Shown: piece by piece, positions 36,077 to 44,025 of the stretch | Numbering within the stretch: the first letter of the stretch is position 1 | Layout: the number at the start of each line of letters is the position of its first letter | Origin: JAXMAR01 sp046350295 | GTDB lineage: Bacteria > Planctomycetota > Planctomycetia > Gemmatales > Gemmataceae | Direction: 5' to 3' | DNA length: 44,025 bases | Assembly: GCA_046350295.1 (NCBI GenBank) | Contig: JAXMAR010000056.1 | Coordinates: 1 to 44,025 of the forward strand | The notes under the pieces: model-generated | The model's input: the letters and a program-made list of their open reading frames with translations, nothing else | The model's database searches: none | Told to the model about the DNA's origin: nothing | Made by a program: the position numbers and the translations under genes

Positions 36077-37099
36077 TCAGCGCCGCGGCGTCGCCATCAG
36101 GTCGACTTCCGTGTCGCGCAGGTACGCCGCCGCTTGCTCGGGCGGCACCGGGTTGATGTAGAAGCCGGTGCCCCATTCGAAGCCGGCGACGCGGGTCAGG
36201 CGCGGGATGATCTCGATGTGCCAGTGGTAATGCGGCAACGTTTGCGTGTCGAACGGCGAGGTGTGGATGATGTAGTTGTAGGCCGGCTTGTCGAGGGCCG
36301 TCTCGATCTTCATCAGGATCGTCTTGAGCACCGTCCCCAGCTCATCGACCTCGTTCTTCTGGATGTTCTCGTAGTGGCTGTTGTGCGTCTTGGGCAGGAC
36401 CCAGGTCTCGAACGGGAAGCGCGAGGCGTACGGGGCGAAGGCGACGAAGTTCGGCGTGTCGAGGACGACGCGCTTCTCCGCGCCCAGCTCCTGGTGGATC
36501 ATGTCGCAGTAGATGCAGCGGCCGCGGTAGTTGAAGAACTCGAGCGCCCCGGTCATCTCCTCCCAGACGTTGATCGGCACGATCGGCGTGACGATGAGCT
36601 GGGAATGCGAATGCTCCAGCGACGCCCCGGCCGCGGCGCCGACGTTCTTGAAGACCATGCCGTAGACGAGGCGCGGGTCTTTCTTGAGGTCGACGAGGCG
36701 GTCGCGATAGACCCAGAGGATCTCGCGGATGTTGTCCTCGGTCAGATTGGCGATGCTGATCTCGTGGAACGGGCAGTCAATGATGACCTCGTGAGCCCCG
36801 ATGCCGTTCATGCGGTCGTAGATGCCGTCGCCGCGCTTGTTGAGGTCCCCCTCGATCTGCAGCGCCGGAAACTTGTTGGGGACGACGCGGACGCGCCAGC
36901 CGGCCTCGTTCGGCTTGGTGTTGCGATCGCGGTAGGCCAGGATCTCGTGCGGCGTGTTCGTCTCGCTGCCGGCGCAGAACGGGCAGAGCGTCCCCGGCCG
37001 GGACAGCTCCTCCCCCTTGGGCGCGACCGGCCGCTTGGCCCGGTCGGTGGCGATGATGACCCAACGACCCACGATCGGGTCCTTACGCAGCTCCGGCAT
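36077..37099 (-). CDS. galT: Galactose-1-phosphate uridylyltransferase
   Basis: A HIT-superfamily enzyme of the Leloir pathway, or a closely related sugar-1-phosphate nucleotidylyltransferase. Zinc-site Cys pair CPFC, second Cys pair region RCIYCDM, the catalytic LEHSHSQL in place of the classical HPHGQ, and the C-terminal HYHWHIEIIP are visible. The ATG at 37099 (CGAGGA about 8 nt upstream, protein begins MPELRKDPIVGRWV) is preferred to the in-frame ATG at 37147. Length from there is 340 residues, normal for the family. No other gal gene lies nearby, so a role in nucleotide-sugar supply rather than galactose use is possible. Confidence 0.9.
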   Translation of the reverse strand: MPELRKDPIVGRWVIIATDRAKRPVAPKGEELSRPGTLCPFCAGSETNTPHEILAYRDRNTKPNEAGWRVRVVPNKFPALQIEGDLNKRGDGIYDRMNGIGAHEVIIDCPFHEISIANLTEDNIREILWVYRDRLVDLKKDPRLVYGMVFKNVGAAAGASLEHSHSQLIVTPIVPINVWEEMTGALEFFNYRGRCIYCDMIHQELGAEKRVVLDTPNFVAFAPYASRFPFETWVLPKTHNSHYENIQKNEVDELGTVLKTILMKIETALDKPAYNYIIHTSPFDTQTLPHYHWHIEIIPRLTRVAGFEWGTGFYINPVPPEQAAAYLRDTEVDLMATPRR

Positions 37100-37215
37100 C
37101 GGCAATCCTCGCAGGTAGTGTTCGAAGCCCTTGAGGGAACGGTCCATGGCGCTTTCTTGTTAGCCGCGGCGAGGCAAGAAGTGCTGTTAGCTTACAGACG
37201 GTTTCAGAACCGGCC

Positions 37216-37274
37216 GTAGCGTGGACTTCAGTCCACGCGCCTGGAGAATTCGCGTGGCCTTCAGTCCACGCTAC
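37216..37274. repeat. Pair of GTAG-footed REPs, GTAGCGTGGACTTC type, inverted
   Basis: Unit 1, GTAGCGTGGACTTCAGTCCA plus CGC (37216-37238), is a hairpin with stem GCGTGGACT/AGTCCACGC. Unit 2 (37252-37274) is the same in inverse orientation, ending CCACGCTAC, with one small change (GGCC for GGAC). The two also pair with each other, giving a BIME-like block between galT and the zinc-ribbon protein gene. Both feet are GTAG. Confidence 0.85.
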
Positions 37275-37304
37275 GGTTGTGAAACGGTCTCGTGGCGGCG
37301 CCGC

Positions 37305-38954
37305 TCATTTCTTCACCGTCGCGGCCGCGAGCAGGTCGCGGAAATCGCTGGCCCAGATCTGCCGGTGTTCCCAGATGACGTCGCAGGCGATGAGCGTGAG
37401 GCGGTCCCCTTCGTTGACCACGCCGATCGCGAAGAAGCGTTCCTTCTTGTCGTTGACGGTCATGCAGAAATCGCCGATGCGTCCGGTCTTGTCGCCGATC
37501 TTCGCCTCCTTCCCCGTTTCCCCCATGCCTTCCTCGGCGTCGGGCGCCACGATGAGCTTGTAGCCCTCGGTACCGGCGGCGGTCTGGGCGAGCACGAACT
37601 CCTTCGCCTTCTCCATCGCCTTTTCCGGCGCCGTCTCGCCTTCCAGGCGGTAGACCTGCACGTGCGCGTTCTTGCGGTTGTCCTTCTCGGTTCGGAAGCG
37701 GCCCAAGAGGTAGAGATCGACTTCGGTTTCCCCTTCGACCTTGATCTTCTCGCTCCTCTCGTAAACGCGTTCGGGGACTTTCAGAATGACGGCGCCCGAG
37801 GCGCTCGCGATCACCTGCATCGGCGGCGGTTGCTCGGTCCAGCCACGCCGCTCGTCGGCGAAGGCGAAGCCCAAGTTGCGGTCTTCCAGCCACTTCAATG
37901 TGGACTGCACGCGTTCGAACTCCTTTTCTTCCCCCGGCGGACCGAAGGCGACCACCGCGTAGCCGATGCCGTGGCGGGTGAAAAGGTGCATCTCGCCGAA
38001 CTGGAGGACGGCGCCGTCGCGCCCTTTGAATTTGAACTTACGCGTCTTCTCGCCGCCGACCTGCCCGGCCTCCGGCGTCTGGTCCATCTCCAGGCTTTCG
38101 TCGTAGACGCCGTCCAGCGCCTCGCGGCCGAGCTGCGTCAGCTCCGAGTCGCGCGGCTTGCGCATGAAGAAGTCTCGGCCCAGCACGGCGAGGACGACGT
38201 CATTCTCGCCGTCGCGCCAGGCGGCGAGGGCCTTGTACTTCTTGCGCGTCTCCTCGTCCGCCTTCCACTGCTTGTCCTTGGGCAGGACGAGCTTGAACGC
38301 TTTCTCCGCTTTGTCCTTGGAGTTGACGATGTCGTACAGCCGCGCCTGCACGTCCCCTTCGTAGGTGGGCGCCCGCTCGTCGCCGCCGCGGAAGCGGCGC
38401 ACCGCCAGAACGATGATGAGGACGCCCCCGACGCAGATGAAGGCGAGCGCCAGCAAGCGGAGCCAGATGCGGTTGGAGGGAGGCGGAGGCTTCGCCGCGG
38501 GTCGATAGCCGCCCGGGGCCAGATCGGCCAGGTCGTCCGCAAAGGGCGCCGCGTCCTTGTCCGGCGCGGTGGCAGCGAATGACGGCGGGCTCGGCGGTCG
38601 AGGCGCATGCGCTGGCCGAGGCGGGCTCGGCGCGAAACCCAGGGGATCGACCTGTTGCGGCGCTGGAGCAGGCGCTCGCGGCGCCGGGGGCGCGGGTGGC
38701 GGCGGCGCCGGTGGCGCGGCGGGAGTCGCGCGTGGCACGCTCGGCGGCGGCGCCGGTTTCGCGACCGGGGCGGCCAGGGGCGCCGGCTTGCGTGGCGCGG
38801 GTGGGGGTGGTGGGGGTGGTGGTGGAGCCGGGGCGCCCGGCGCCCGCACCTGGATCACCTGCCCGCACTTGGGGCACTTGATCGCCGCCCCGGTCAACTC
38901 GCTGGCCGAGAAGAGATGGGAGCAGGTCGGGTTGATGCAGGGAACCTGATTCAT
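37305..38954 (-). CDS. Zinc-ribbon, proline-rich single-pass membrane protein
   Basis: A 549-residue protein. The ATG at 38954 begins MNQVPCINPTC, the first knuckle of a four-Cys ribbon completed by CPKCGQ; an in-frame start 42 nt upstream is possible. A Pro/Ala-rich linker follows (about 45-155, runs of up to ten Pro), then one membrane helix (about 166-188; LLALAFICVGGVLIIVLAV) and a large outer domain with no motif I know (GEMHLFTRHGIGYAVVAFG; FCMTVNDKKERFFAIG). Cytosolic zinc ribbon plus Pro linker plus membrane helix is a frequent planctomycete layout. Function unknown; the C-terminal part resembles domains that may bind ligands. Confidence 0.75.
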   Translation of the reverse strand: MNQVPCINPTCSHLFSASELTGAAIKCPKCGQVIQVRAPGAPAPPPPPPPPPAPRKPAPLAAPVAKPAPPPSVPRATPAAPPAPPPPAPPAPRAPAPAPQQVDPLGFAPSPPRPAHAPRPPSPPSFAATAPDKDAAPFADDLADLAPGGYRPAAKPPPPSNRIWLRLLALAFICVGGVLIIVLAVRRFRGGDERAPTYEGDVQARLYDIVNSKDKAEKAFKLVLPKDKQWKADEETRKKYKALAAWRDGENDVVLAVLGRDFFMRKPRDSELTQLGREALDGVYDESLEMDQTPEAGQVGGEKTRKFKFKGRDGAVLQFGEMHLFTRHGIGYAVVAFGPPGEEKEFERVQSTLKWLEDRNLGFAFADERRGWTEQPPPMQVIASASGAVILKVPERVYERSEKIKVEGETEVDLYLLGRFRTEKDNRKNAHVQVYRLEGETAPEKAMEKAKEFVLAQTAAGTEGYKLIVAPDAEEGMGETGKEAKIGDKTGRIGDFCMTVNDKKERFFAIGVVNEGDRLTLIACDVIWEHRQIWASDFRDLLAAATVKK

Positions 38955-39096
38955 CCGGCGGGCGTCCGCTTGAAGGTCTGGTGCAACGTCCATCATTGCT
39001 CATCCGCCGACCGGACGCAAGGCGCGACCGCACGCAAGGGCGCGACGGCGCCCCCGCTTCACCTTCAACGGACCGTCTTTGACCTACAATGCCGAC

Positions 39097-39969
39097 ATGC
39101 GCATCGCCATCACCGCCGATCTCCACTGGGGACACGGCGAGCGCGGCAGCCGGGCCGCTCTCGCCCTGCGCGACTTCCTCCTCGCCCACCCTCCCGACCT
39201 CCTCCTCCTCGGCGGCGATCAGGGCACGGCCGACAACTTCAACGGCTGCCTCGACCTCTTCGCCAACCTGAGCTGCCCCAAGGCGCTCGTTCCCGGCAAC
39301 CACGACATCTGGGTCGAGGACGGCGATGCCCGCGGCGATTCCCTCCATGTCTATAACAGCCATCTGCCCGCCGTCTGCAAGGAGCACGGCTTCCACTACC
39401 TCGACCATGGGCCGCTCGTCCGCGTCGACGCCGGCCTGGCCATCGTCGGCTCCATCAACTGGTACGACTACTCCTGGTCCTTGGACAAGCTGAAGGCCGC
39501 CACGCCCGACTGGGATTACCGCCTGCGCACGATGCAGTTCACGCGCGGCCGGCACAACGACCGCCGCTTCGTGCAATGGCCGCTCGACGATGTCGGGTTC
39601 ACGCGGCGCGTCGTCGGCGCCTTCGCGCAGCATCTGGAGACTGCTCTCGCTCAGGCGGAGCACGCGCTTGTCCTGACGCATCATCCGGCGTTCTACGGCC
39701 TCAACTTCCCGCGCGACACCGATGGACCGCTCTCCCTGGACGCCCTGCTCTGGGACGCCTTCTCCGGCAACCGCGACATGGAAGACCTGCTGACGCGCCA
39801 CGCCGAGCGCATCGCCGCCGCCTTCTGCGGCCACACCCACCGCCAGCGCGAAAACCACCTCGGCCCGATTGCCGGCTACAACATCGGCGGCGACTACCAC
39901 TTCAAACGACTGCTCCTCTATGGTTGGCCCGGCGGCGCCGTCGAGGCCCATGTCTTCGGCCAATCGTAG
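39097..39969 (+). CDS. Calcineurin-type metallophosphoesterase
   Basis: A 290-residue cytosolic protein with the metal-site blocks in order: DLH (residues 8-10), GGD (about 40), GNHD, a His in TLTHHP-like LTHHPAF, and GHTH. The start at 39097 (MRIAITADLHWGH) is preferred to an upstream TTG because the first strand begins here. Substrate unknown; members act on phosphomonoesters, phosphodiesters or cyclic nucleotides. The TAG stop codon (39967-39969) coincides with the GTAG foot of the REP that follows, so the end of the protein may have been set by the repeat's arrival. Confidence 0.88.
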   Translation: MRIAITADLHWGHGERGSRAALALRDFLLAHPPDLLLLGGDQGTADNFNGCLDLFANLSCPKALVPGNHDIWVEDGDARGDSLHVYNSHLPAVCKEHGFHYLDHGPLVRVDAGLAIVGSINWYDYSWSLDKLKAATPDWDYRLRTMQFTRGRHNDRRFVQWPLDDVGFTRRVVGAFAQHLETALAQAEHALVLTHHPAFYGLNFPRDTDGPLSLDALLWDAFSGNRDMEDLLTRHAERIAAAFCGHTHRQRENHLGPIAGYNIGGDYHFKRLLLYGWPGGAVEAHVFGQS

Positions 39970-40008
39970 GTCAGGCTTTCCAGCCTGACGGGCTTTCCCG
40001 CCTGACGA
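39966..40008. repeat. GTAG-footed REP, GTCAGGCTTTCC type, copy 2
   Basis: GTAGGTCAGGCTTTCCAGCC then TGAC (39966-39989) is a hairpin with stem GTCAGGCT/AGCCTGAC. It is followed by a related half unit, GGGCTTTCCCGCCTGACG (39990-40007). It matches the REP at 29724-29747. Its GTAG overlaps the stop codon of the metallophosphoesterase gene. Confidence 0.8.
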
Positions 40009-40163
40009 AACCATCCCTGGCTCCGTCAGATTACCCCGCAAACGCGGATCAAGTCGCATCCCCCATCCAACCGATACTCCCCGTAACATCGAAATCTTCG
40101 CGCTTTTCCGCGCTTTCGCCCGGCGCTCTGGGAAAGCGGGGCAATCTCTCCAGGGGCATGACC

Positions 40164-41489
40164 ATGGCTCGCCGTCGCCTGATCGCTTGGGGCTTTGTTG
40201 TCCTCGCCTTCGCCGTCGTCCCCGGCGCCGCCCAGGCCCAGCAGGGCGTCATCCTCAACGGCGGCGGCCCCGTCAGCCGCTCCATGGGCGGCGTCGGCGC
40301 CGCCAACCCCGTCGACTCCCTCAGCTGCCTCTTCTGGAACCCCGCCGGCCTCAGCGCCCTGCCTCAAAACGAAATGACCTTCGGCAGCGAGTTCATCTGG
40401 GCCCATCCGCGCCTCTTCTCCCTCCTGCCCGCCAATACCTTCGGCCGCGGCCTGCCCCCGATCACCCTGGGCGGCGAGAGCACCTCCGAGAGCGGCGTCA
40501 TGCTCATGCCCAACTTCGGCCTGGCCCACCACGTGGAAGGCTCCGATGTCACCCTGGGTCTCGGCGTCCTCTCCGCCGCCGGCTTCAGCGCCAATTACCC
40601 GGCCAGCCTCTTCAACCCCGTCCTCACGCCGCAACCCCCCAACGGCTTCGGCGTCGGCCGGCTCTATGCCGAGCTCCAGGTCGTGCAGGTCGTCCCCACC
40701 GTCTCGCTCCAGCTCACCGATCGCCTGTCCGTCGGCTTCAGTCCGATCATCGACATCGCCAACCTCCGCGCCTCGCCGCTCCTCGTCGCCCCTCCCGACG
40801 ACGCCAACGGCAACGGCTTCTTCACCTATCCCGACGGCGAGCAGACGCGCTGGCACTGGGGCGCCGGTTTCCAGATCGGCGTCTACTATTCCGGCTGCAA
40901 CGGCTGGAACTTCGGCGCCAGCTTCAAGAGCCCGCAGTGGATGGACACCTTCCGCTTCAACACCGTCGACGAGTTGGGACGCCCCCGTGCCGACAGTGCC
41001 CGCTTCGATCTCCCCTGGATCGCCTCCGTCGGCGCCTCCTACACCGGCTTCGAGCACTGGATCTTCGCCGCCGACCTGCGCTATATCGATTACCGCAACG
41101 CCGAGGGCTTCGACGACACCGGCTTTCAAGCCAACGGCGCCGTGCGCGGCCTCGGCTGGGACAGCCAGTTCGTCATCGCCGCCGGCGCCCAGTACCAGCT
41201 GAGCGACCGCCTCGCCCTCCGCGCCGGCTACTCCTTCAACAACAACCCGCAAGACGCGAGCGTCGCCTTCTTCAACGTCGCCGCCCCCACCATCCTCGAG
41301 CACACCGTCTACACCGGTTTCTCCTACAACCTGAGCCAGTGCCTCACCCTCTCCGTCGCCTACATCCATGCCTTCGAAAGCTCCGTGGAAGGTCCCCTCA
41401 CCCTCCCCGTCGGCGCCATCCCCGGCACATCCGTCCGCAGCTCCGTCAGCGCCGACGCCGCGACCTTCGGCTTCACCGTCCGCTATTAA
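40164..41489 (+). CDS. FadL/OMPP1-type outer membrane beta-barrel protein
   Basis: A protein of about 441 residues with a signal peptide (IAWGFVVLAFAVVPGAAQA) and then the FadL-family N-terminus (GPVSRSMGGVGAANPVDSLSCLFWNPAGLSAL), which forms the plug, and a series of amphipathic strands ending in an aromatic residue (FGFTVRY). FadL transports hydrophobic compounds across the outer membrane. The ATG at 40164 has AGGGG 7 nt upstream; the ATG at 40158 is in frame too. The gene supports a Gram-negative-type envelope. The decayed RAYT element begins exactly at its TAA stop. Confidence 0.9.
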   Translation: MARRRLIAWGFVVLAFAVVPGAAQAQQGVILNGGGPVSRSMGGVGAANPVDSLSCLFWNPAGLSALPQNEMTFGSEFIWAHPRLFSLLPANTFGRGLPPITLGGESTSESGVMLMPNFGLAHHVEGSDVTLGLGVLSAAGFSANYPASLFNPVLTPQPPNGFGVGRLYAELQVVQVVPTVSLQLTDRLSVGFSPIIDIANLRASPLLVAPPDDANGNGFFTYPDGEQTRWHWGAGFQIGVYYSGCNGWNFGASFKSPQWMDTFRFNTVDELGRPRADSARFDLPWIASVGASYTGFEHWIFAADLRYIDYRNAEGFDDTGFQANGAVRGLGWDSQFVIAAGAQYQLSDRLALRAGYSFNNNPQDASVAFFNVAAPTILEHTVYTGFSYNLSQCLTLSVAYIHAFESSVEGPLTLPVGAIPGTSVRSSVSADAATFGFTVRY

Positions 41490-41746
41490 AAAGGGGACAT
41501 TCTACTTTTTCCTTTCCCTGAGCCCGAAACACACCCTGCCTTTGGGCCATGCCTCGCACTGCTCGCGACGCCGCTGGCGGCTTTTGCTATCACGTCATCA
41601 ATCGCGGCAACGCGCGCGACGACGTCTTTCCATAGGACGACGATTACGAGGCATTCGTCAAGCCGATCGGGTGGTTGAGTCCTCGGGCGAGAGGCGAGCT
41701 TGAGACGGCGAAGCGAAAAAGTAGAATGTCCAGAATGTCCCCTTTT
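41489..41746 (+). mobile_element. Decayed RAYT (REP-associated tyrosine transposase) element
   Basis: About 258 bp lying between the stop codons of two convergent genes. The left end AAAAGGGGACATTCTACTTT (41489 on) and right end, containing GAAAAAGTAGAATGTCC (41715-41731) and AGAATGTCCCCTTTT (41732-41746), are inverted repeats; both contain a GTAG/CTAC foot. Between them is the N-terminus of a RAYT protein, cut by an internal TAG and by deletion of most of the gene. The ends are conserved, so the remnant could be moved by a full-length relative elsewhere. Confidence 0.8.
41549..41665 (+). pseudogene. RAYT transposase N-terminal remnant
   Basis: From ATG 41549 the frame reads MPRTARDAAGGFCYHVINRG then NARDDVFP, a TAG, and DDDYEAFVKPIG. 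This is the well-known N-terminus of IS200-like Y1 transposases of the RAYT group (HVINRGN, then D-D-Y-x-x-F). The TAG replaces what is usually a Lys codon. The rest of the enzyme, including the HUH pair and catalytic Tyr, is missing. Confidence 0.8.
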
Positions 41747-42513
41747 CAGCTGCCGGCCACCGGTAGCAGACCGCGGTATTCGGTCGGCTTGTTCATCGTG
41801 AAGCTCTGCCGGCCTTCGCTCAGGTTGCTCAGGCGGTCGCGGACGAAGCTCTCCAGCTCGTCGAGGGTGACGACGCCGTCGCCGTTCGCGTCCGCCTTGC
41901 CGCTCATGCCTTCGACAAAAGCCCGCGTGAAGAAGCCGTTGGCCGCTCCGTCCTCGCTGCTCAGTTCCCTGGCGTTGCAGCTCGCCAGCGTCGCGAAGTG
42001 GACGCCGCCCAGGCGGTTGGCGGCTCCGGCGTGGCAGGTATCGAGGATCAGGAAGCACTTGCCCGCCGTGCTGTCCAGGTACTTCCGCATCGTGGCGCTG
42101 GTCACGTTGGTGCTGGGCAGGAGCGGGTTGGAATCGTGCGGGACGAAGCTGTACTGGCCGCGGTCGTCGGCCTGAGCGTGGCTCGCCATGAAGACCACGA
42201 CGTAGCTGTTCGCGGTCGCGCGGGTCTTGGCCCAGGCGAACGCCTTCTCGATGTTGGCGCGGGTCGCCTCTTCGTTGACCAGGACCTTGCTCTCCACCTT
42301 GCCGAAGAACCGGCCGGCCTGCTGCTCGTAAAGCTTGGCCACGTCCTGGGCGTCCTTGGCCGCCGCCGCCACGCCGCGCTCGAAAGCCCGGTGCTGGAAA
42401 TTGGAGACGCCGACGCTCACCAGGACCAGATCCGGCTTGCTGTCCGCCCGGACCGTCGCGGTCAGGCCGAAAGAGGCCAGGCTCAGCAGAACGATTCGGG
42501 TGATGCGGGTCAT
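41746..42513 (-). CDS. Secreted caspase-like (peptidase C14) protein with a C-terminal EF-hand
   Basis: A 255-residue protein. The ATG at 42513 has GAGGAG about 7 nt upstream and opens a signal peptide (MTRITRIVLLSLASFGLTATVRA). The p20-like fold is seen with the catalytic His at 112 (VVVFMASHAQ) and Cys at 160 (FLILDTCHAG). Near the C-terminus a canonical EF-hand loop, DANGDGVVTLDE (208-219), has every calcium position filled (D208, N210, D212, T216, E219). Bacterial caspase-like enzymes usually cleave after Arg or Lys, and many metacaspases need calcium; a covalently linked EF-hand suggests calcium control. The target is unknown. Export means it acts in the periplasm or outside. Confidence 0.88.
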   Translation of the reverse strand: MTRITRIVLLSLASFGLTATVRADSKPDLVLVSVGVSNFQHRAFERGVAAAAKDAQDVAKLYEQQAGRFFGKVESKVLVNEEATRANIEKAFAWAKTRATANSYVVVFMASHAQADDRGQYSFVPHDSNPLLPSTNVTSATMRKYLDSTAGKCFLILDTCHAGAANRLGGVHFATLASCNARELSSEDGAANGFFTRAFVEGMSGKADANGDGVVTLDELESFVRDRLSNLSEGRQSFTMNKPTEYRGLLPVAGS

Positions 42514-42671
42514 GGTCGTCTCCTCGTTGTCTAATTCCAATAGAGACGGAGCCGCGTTATGTGACAGGAAACTGGGGAAGACGCGCCTTTTGTGTTCTTG
42601 CGTTCAGTAGTCCATTGCGTTCTGGTTTGCGTCGCAGGAGAATAACGGGCGCCAACCATGGAGGAACGTGA

Positions 42672-43415
42672 ATGTCGTGGCATGAGGACGACTCATTCTG
42701 GCTAGCTTGCGCCCCCTTTCTTTTCCGCGGCGCCCGCGGCGACGAAGCCGTGCGCCAGGCGCAGCAGGTCCTCGCGCTGCTTCAGCCCGACCCAATCTTC
42801 CACCTCTTGGATCTGGCTTGCGGCGTCGGCCGGCATTCCATCGAATTGGCCCGGCGCGGCTGCCTCGTGACCGGCGTCGACCGCACCGACGCCTACCTCG
42901 ACGAGGCGAGGCGCCGCGCCGCGGAGGAAGGGCTCGAGATCGAATGGATTCGCGAAGACATGCGCCGCTTTCGCCGGCCCGACGCCTTCGATGCCGCGGT
43001 GAGTCTCTTATCCAGCTTCGGCTATTTCGAGCGCGACACCGACGAACAAGAGACCCTCGCCAACGTCCACGCCTCGCTCAAGCCCGGCGGCAGGCTGGTC
43101 ATGGACCTGCTGGGCAAGGAAGTCTTGGCGCGGACGTTCCGCCCGCGCGACTGGCAGGAGGACGCGGAACGCAAGACCTTTCTGCTCGAGGAGCGCCAGG
43201 TACGGAGCGGCTGGCAGTACATCGACAACCGCTGGCTGCTTCTCGACGGCGCGAGTCAGCGCGAGTTCCGCTGGAGCATCCGCATCTACTCCGGCGGCGA
43301 ATTGGAGGGGCTCCTGCGCGGGGCGGGTTTCCACCGGGTCACCCTCTACGGCGACTTGTCTGGCGCGCCGTATGACAACGAGGCGCGGCGCCTGGTCGCG
43401 CTGGCAGTCAAGTGA
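42672..43415 (+). CDS. SAM-dependent class I methyltransferase
   Basis: A 247-residue cytosolic methyltransferase. Motif I LLDLACGVGRHS, the acidic residue ending the second strand (VTGVDRTDAYLDEARRRA), AFDAAVSLLSSFGYF and the C-terminal strand pattern are intact. It is of the broad type-11/25 methyltransferase group; the methyl acceptor is unknown. GGAGG about 8 nt before the ATG supports the start. Divergent from the caspase-like gene, with a 158-nt gap in which I see no clear motif. Confidence 0.88.
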   Translation: MSWHEDDSFWLACAPFLFRGARGDEAVRQAQQVLALLQPDPIFHLLDLACGVGRHSIELARRGCLVTGVDRTDAYLDEARRRAAEEGLEIEWIREDMRRFRRPDAFDAAVSLLSSFGYFERDTDEQETLANVHASLKPGGRLVMDLLGKEVLARTFRPRDWQEDAERKTFLLEERQVRSGWQYIDNRWLLLDGASQREFRWSIRIYSGGELEGLLRGAGFHRVTLYGDLSGAPYDNEARRLVALAVK

Positions 43416-43523
43416 ATCGGTAATAAGCGGCCTCATCAAGTTGACGCCGCCCCGTCCGCTTGCGAAACTGACTGTCGCTGCCGGTTTCGCTCCCGCCTCC
43501 GCTCCCTCCTCTGGAGTCTTTCC

Positions 43524-44025
43524 ATGAAAGCCACGGCTCGGCTCCTCGCCTCGGCCCTTCTCCTCGGATTCGCGGCCCTCGTCCCCCTCTGTGCCGGCGA
43601 TAAGGACAAGCCCAAGGACAAGCCCAAGACGGACGGCGACAAGCCGAAGCTCGATATCGTCCACACTTTCAAGGGGCACGGCGCCGAAGTCTATTCCGTC
43701 GCCTTCAGCCCCGACGGCAAGATGCTCGCCACCGGCAGCTTCGACTTCACCGTCAAGCTCTGGGACACGGCCAGCGGCAAGGAGATCAAGACTTTCGCCG
43801 GGGCGGCGGGCCACACCAAGCAGGTGCTGAGCGTCGCCTTCAGCCCGGACGGCCAGTTCATCGCCTCCGCCGGGGCCGATAACACGCTCAAGGTCTGGGA
43901 CGTGCCGGTCAATCATCCGCTGCGCAGCCTGCCGTTGCCGGACAACGCGCTCGCGGTCGCTCTGTCGCCGGACGGCACGAAGCTCGCCGCCGGGACCAAG
44001 GACGGCAAGGTGCGCGTCTTCGCGC
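43524..44025 (+). CDS. Secreted WD40-repeat protein, 3' end outside the window
   Basis: An open frame from ATG 43524 to the window edge (167 residues seen). Signal peptide MKATARLLASALLLGFAALV, a Lys/Asp-rich linker (DKDKPKDKPKTDGDKPK), then WD40 blades: GHGAEVYSVAFSPDGKMLAT, FTVKLWDTASGKEIKTF, GHTKQVLSVAFSPDGQFIAS and NTLKVWDV, VALSPDGTKLAAG. Same general class as the frameshifted gene at 26569-28002, but this copy is intact as far as seen. Probably a periplasmic or surface scaffold. Confidence 0.9.
   Translation, partial: MKATARLLASALLLGFAALVPLCAGDKDKPKDKPKTDGDKPKLDIVHTFKGHGAEVYSVAFSPDGKMLATGSFDFTVKLWDTASGKEIKTFAGAAGHTKQVLSVAFSPDGQFIASAGADNTLKVWDVPVNHPLRSLPLPDNALAVALSPDGTKLAAGTKDGKVRVFA

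Overview
The window is high-GC bacterial chromosome that most resembles a planctomycete of the Gemmataceae type. The evidence is a giant PSCyt1/DUF1549/DUF1553 cytochrome c-like protein carrying a LamG insert, secreted WD40-repeat proteins, proline-rich zinc-ribbon membrane proteins, a Rhodopirellula-type (ISAzo13-like) transposase, and many lineage-typical secreted proteins of unknown role. No rRNA, tRNA or CRISPR array was seen. The lineage call rests on family recognition only.

Layout. 0-8.7 kb: a secreted alpha/beta hydrolase, a two-gene DUF6941-like cassette, the PSCyt1 protein, fumarylacetoacetase and a small secreted protein. 8.8-13 kb: a minus-strand group plsY / DUF4149-like / MetE-like, then a PrsW-type membrane protease; both stretches carry several frameshifts. 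13.2-19.3 kb (plus strand): ettA with one frameshift, a second DUF6941-like cassette, and a LolD/FtsX-type ABC exporter pair. 19.3-28 kb: a coiled-coil membrane protein, a sialidase-like protein, small genes, a heavily frameshifted oligogalacturonate lyase, an ISAzo13-type element inserted in a second sialidase copy, a His-rich protein and a broken WD40 protein. 28-39 kb (minus strand): two large envelope/secreted proteins, a compact argH-antitoxin-toxin-lysA run, galT, and a zinc-ribbon/proline-rich protein. 39-44 kb: metallophosphoesterase, FadL-type porin, a decayed RAYT transposon, a secreted caspase-like protein with an EF-hand, a methyltransferase, and the start of another WD40 protein.

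How genes work together. Clear units are the ABC exporter pair (overlapping genes), argH-TA-lysA (gaps of 41, -4 and 1 nt), plsY-DUF4149-MetE (ATGA coupling), oligogalacturonate lyase plus a small secreted protein, and the two DUF6941 cassettes. Sialidase and oligogalacturonate lyase suggest use of extracellular polysaccharide.

The strongest structural signal is a population of palindromic extragenic repeats. Three sequence types carry a GTAG foot, the hallmark of REPs mobilised by RAYT transposases, and a RAYT remnant lies in the same window. A further palindrome type occurs both in a 5' leader and, in frame, inside the coding sequence of the PSCyt1 protein; another repeat supplies the stop codon of the metallophosphoesterase gene. 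The second strong signal is a clean ISAzo13-type insertion whose precise removal restores a sialidase reading frame locally.

Caution. Single-base frameshifts cluster at 9.9-10.7, 12.5-13.0, 14.5, 15.3 and 22.6-27.4 kb and hit unrelated genes whose conserved motifs survive in different frames. This looks at least partly like assembly indels, so 'broken' calls there are provisional.
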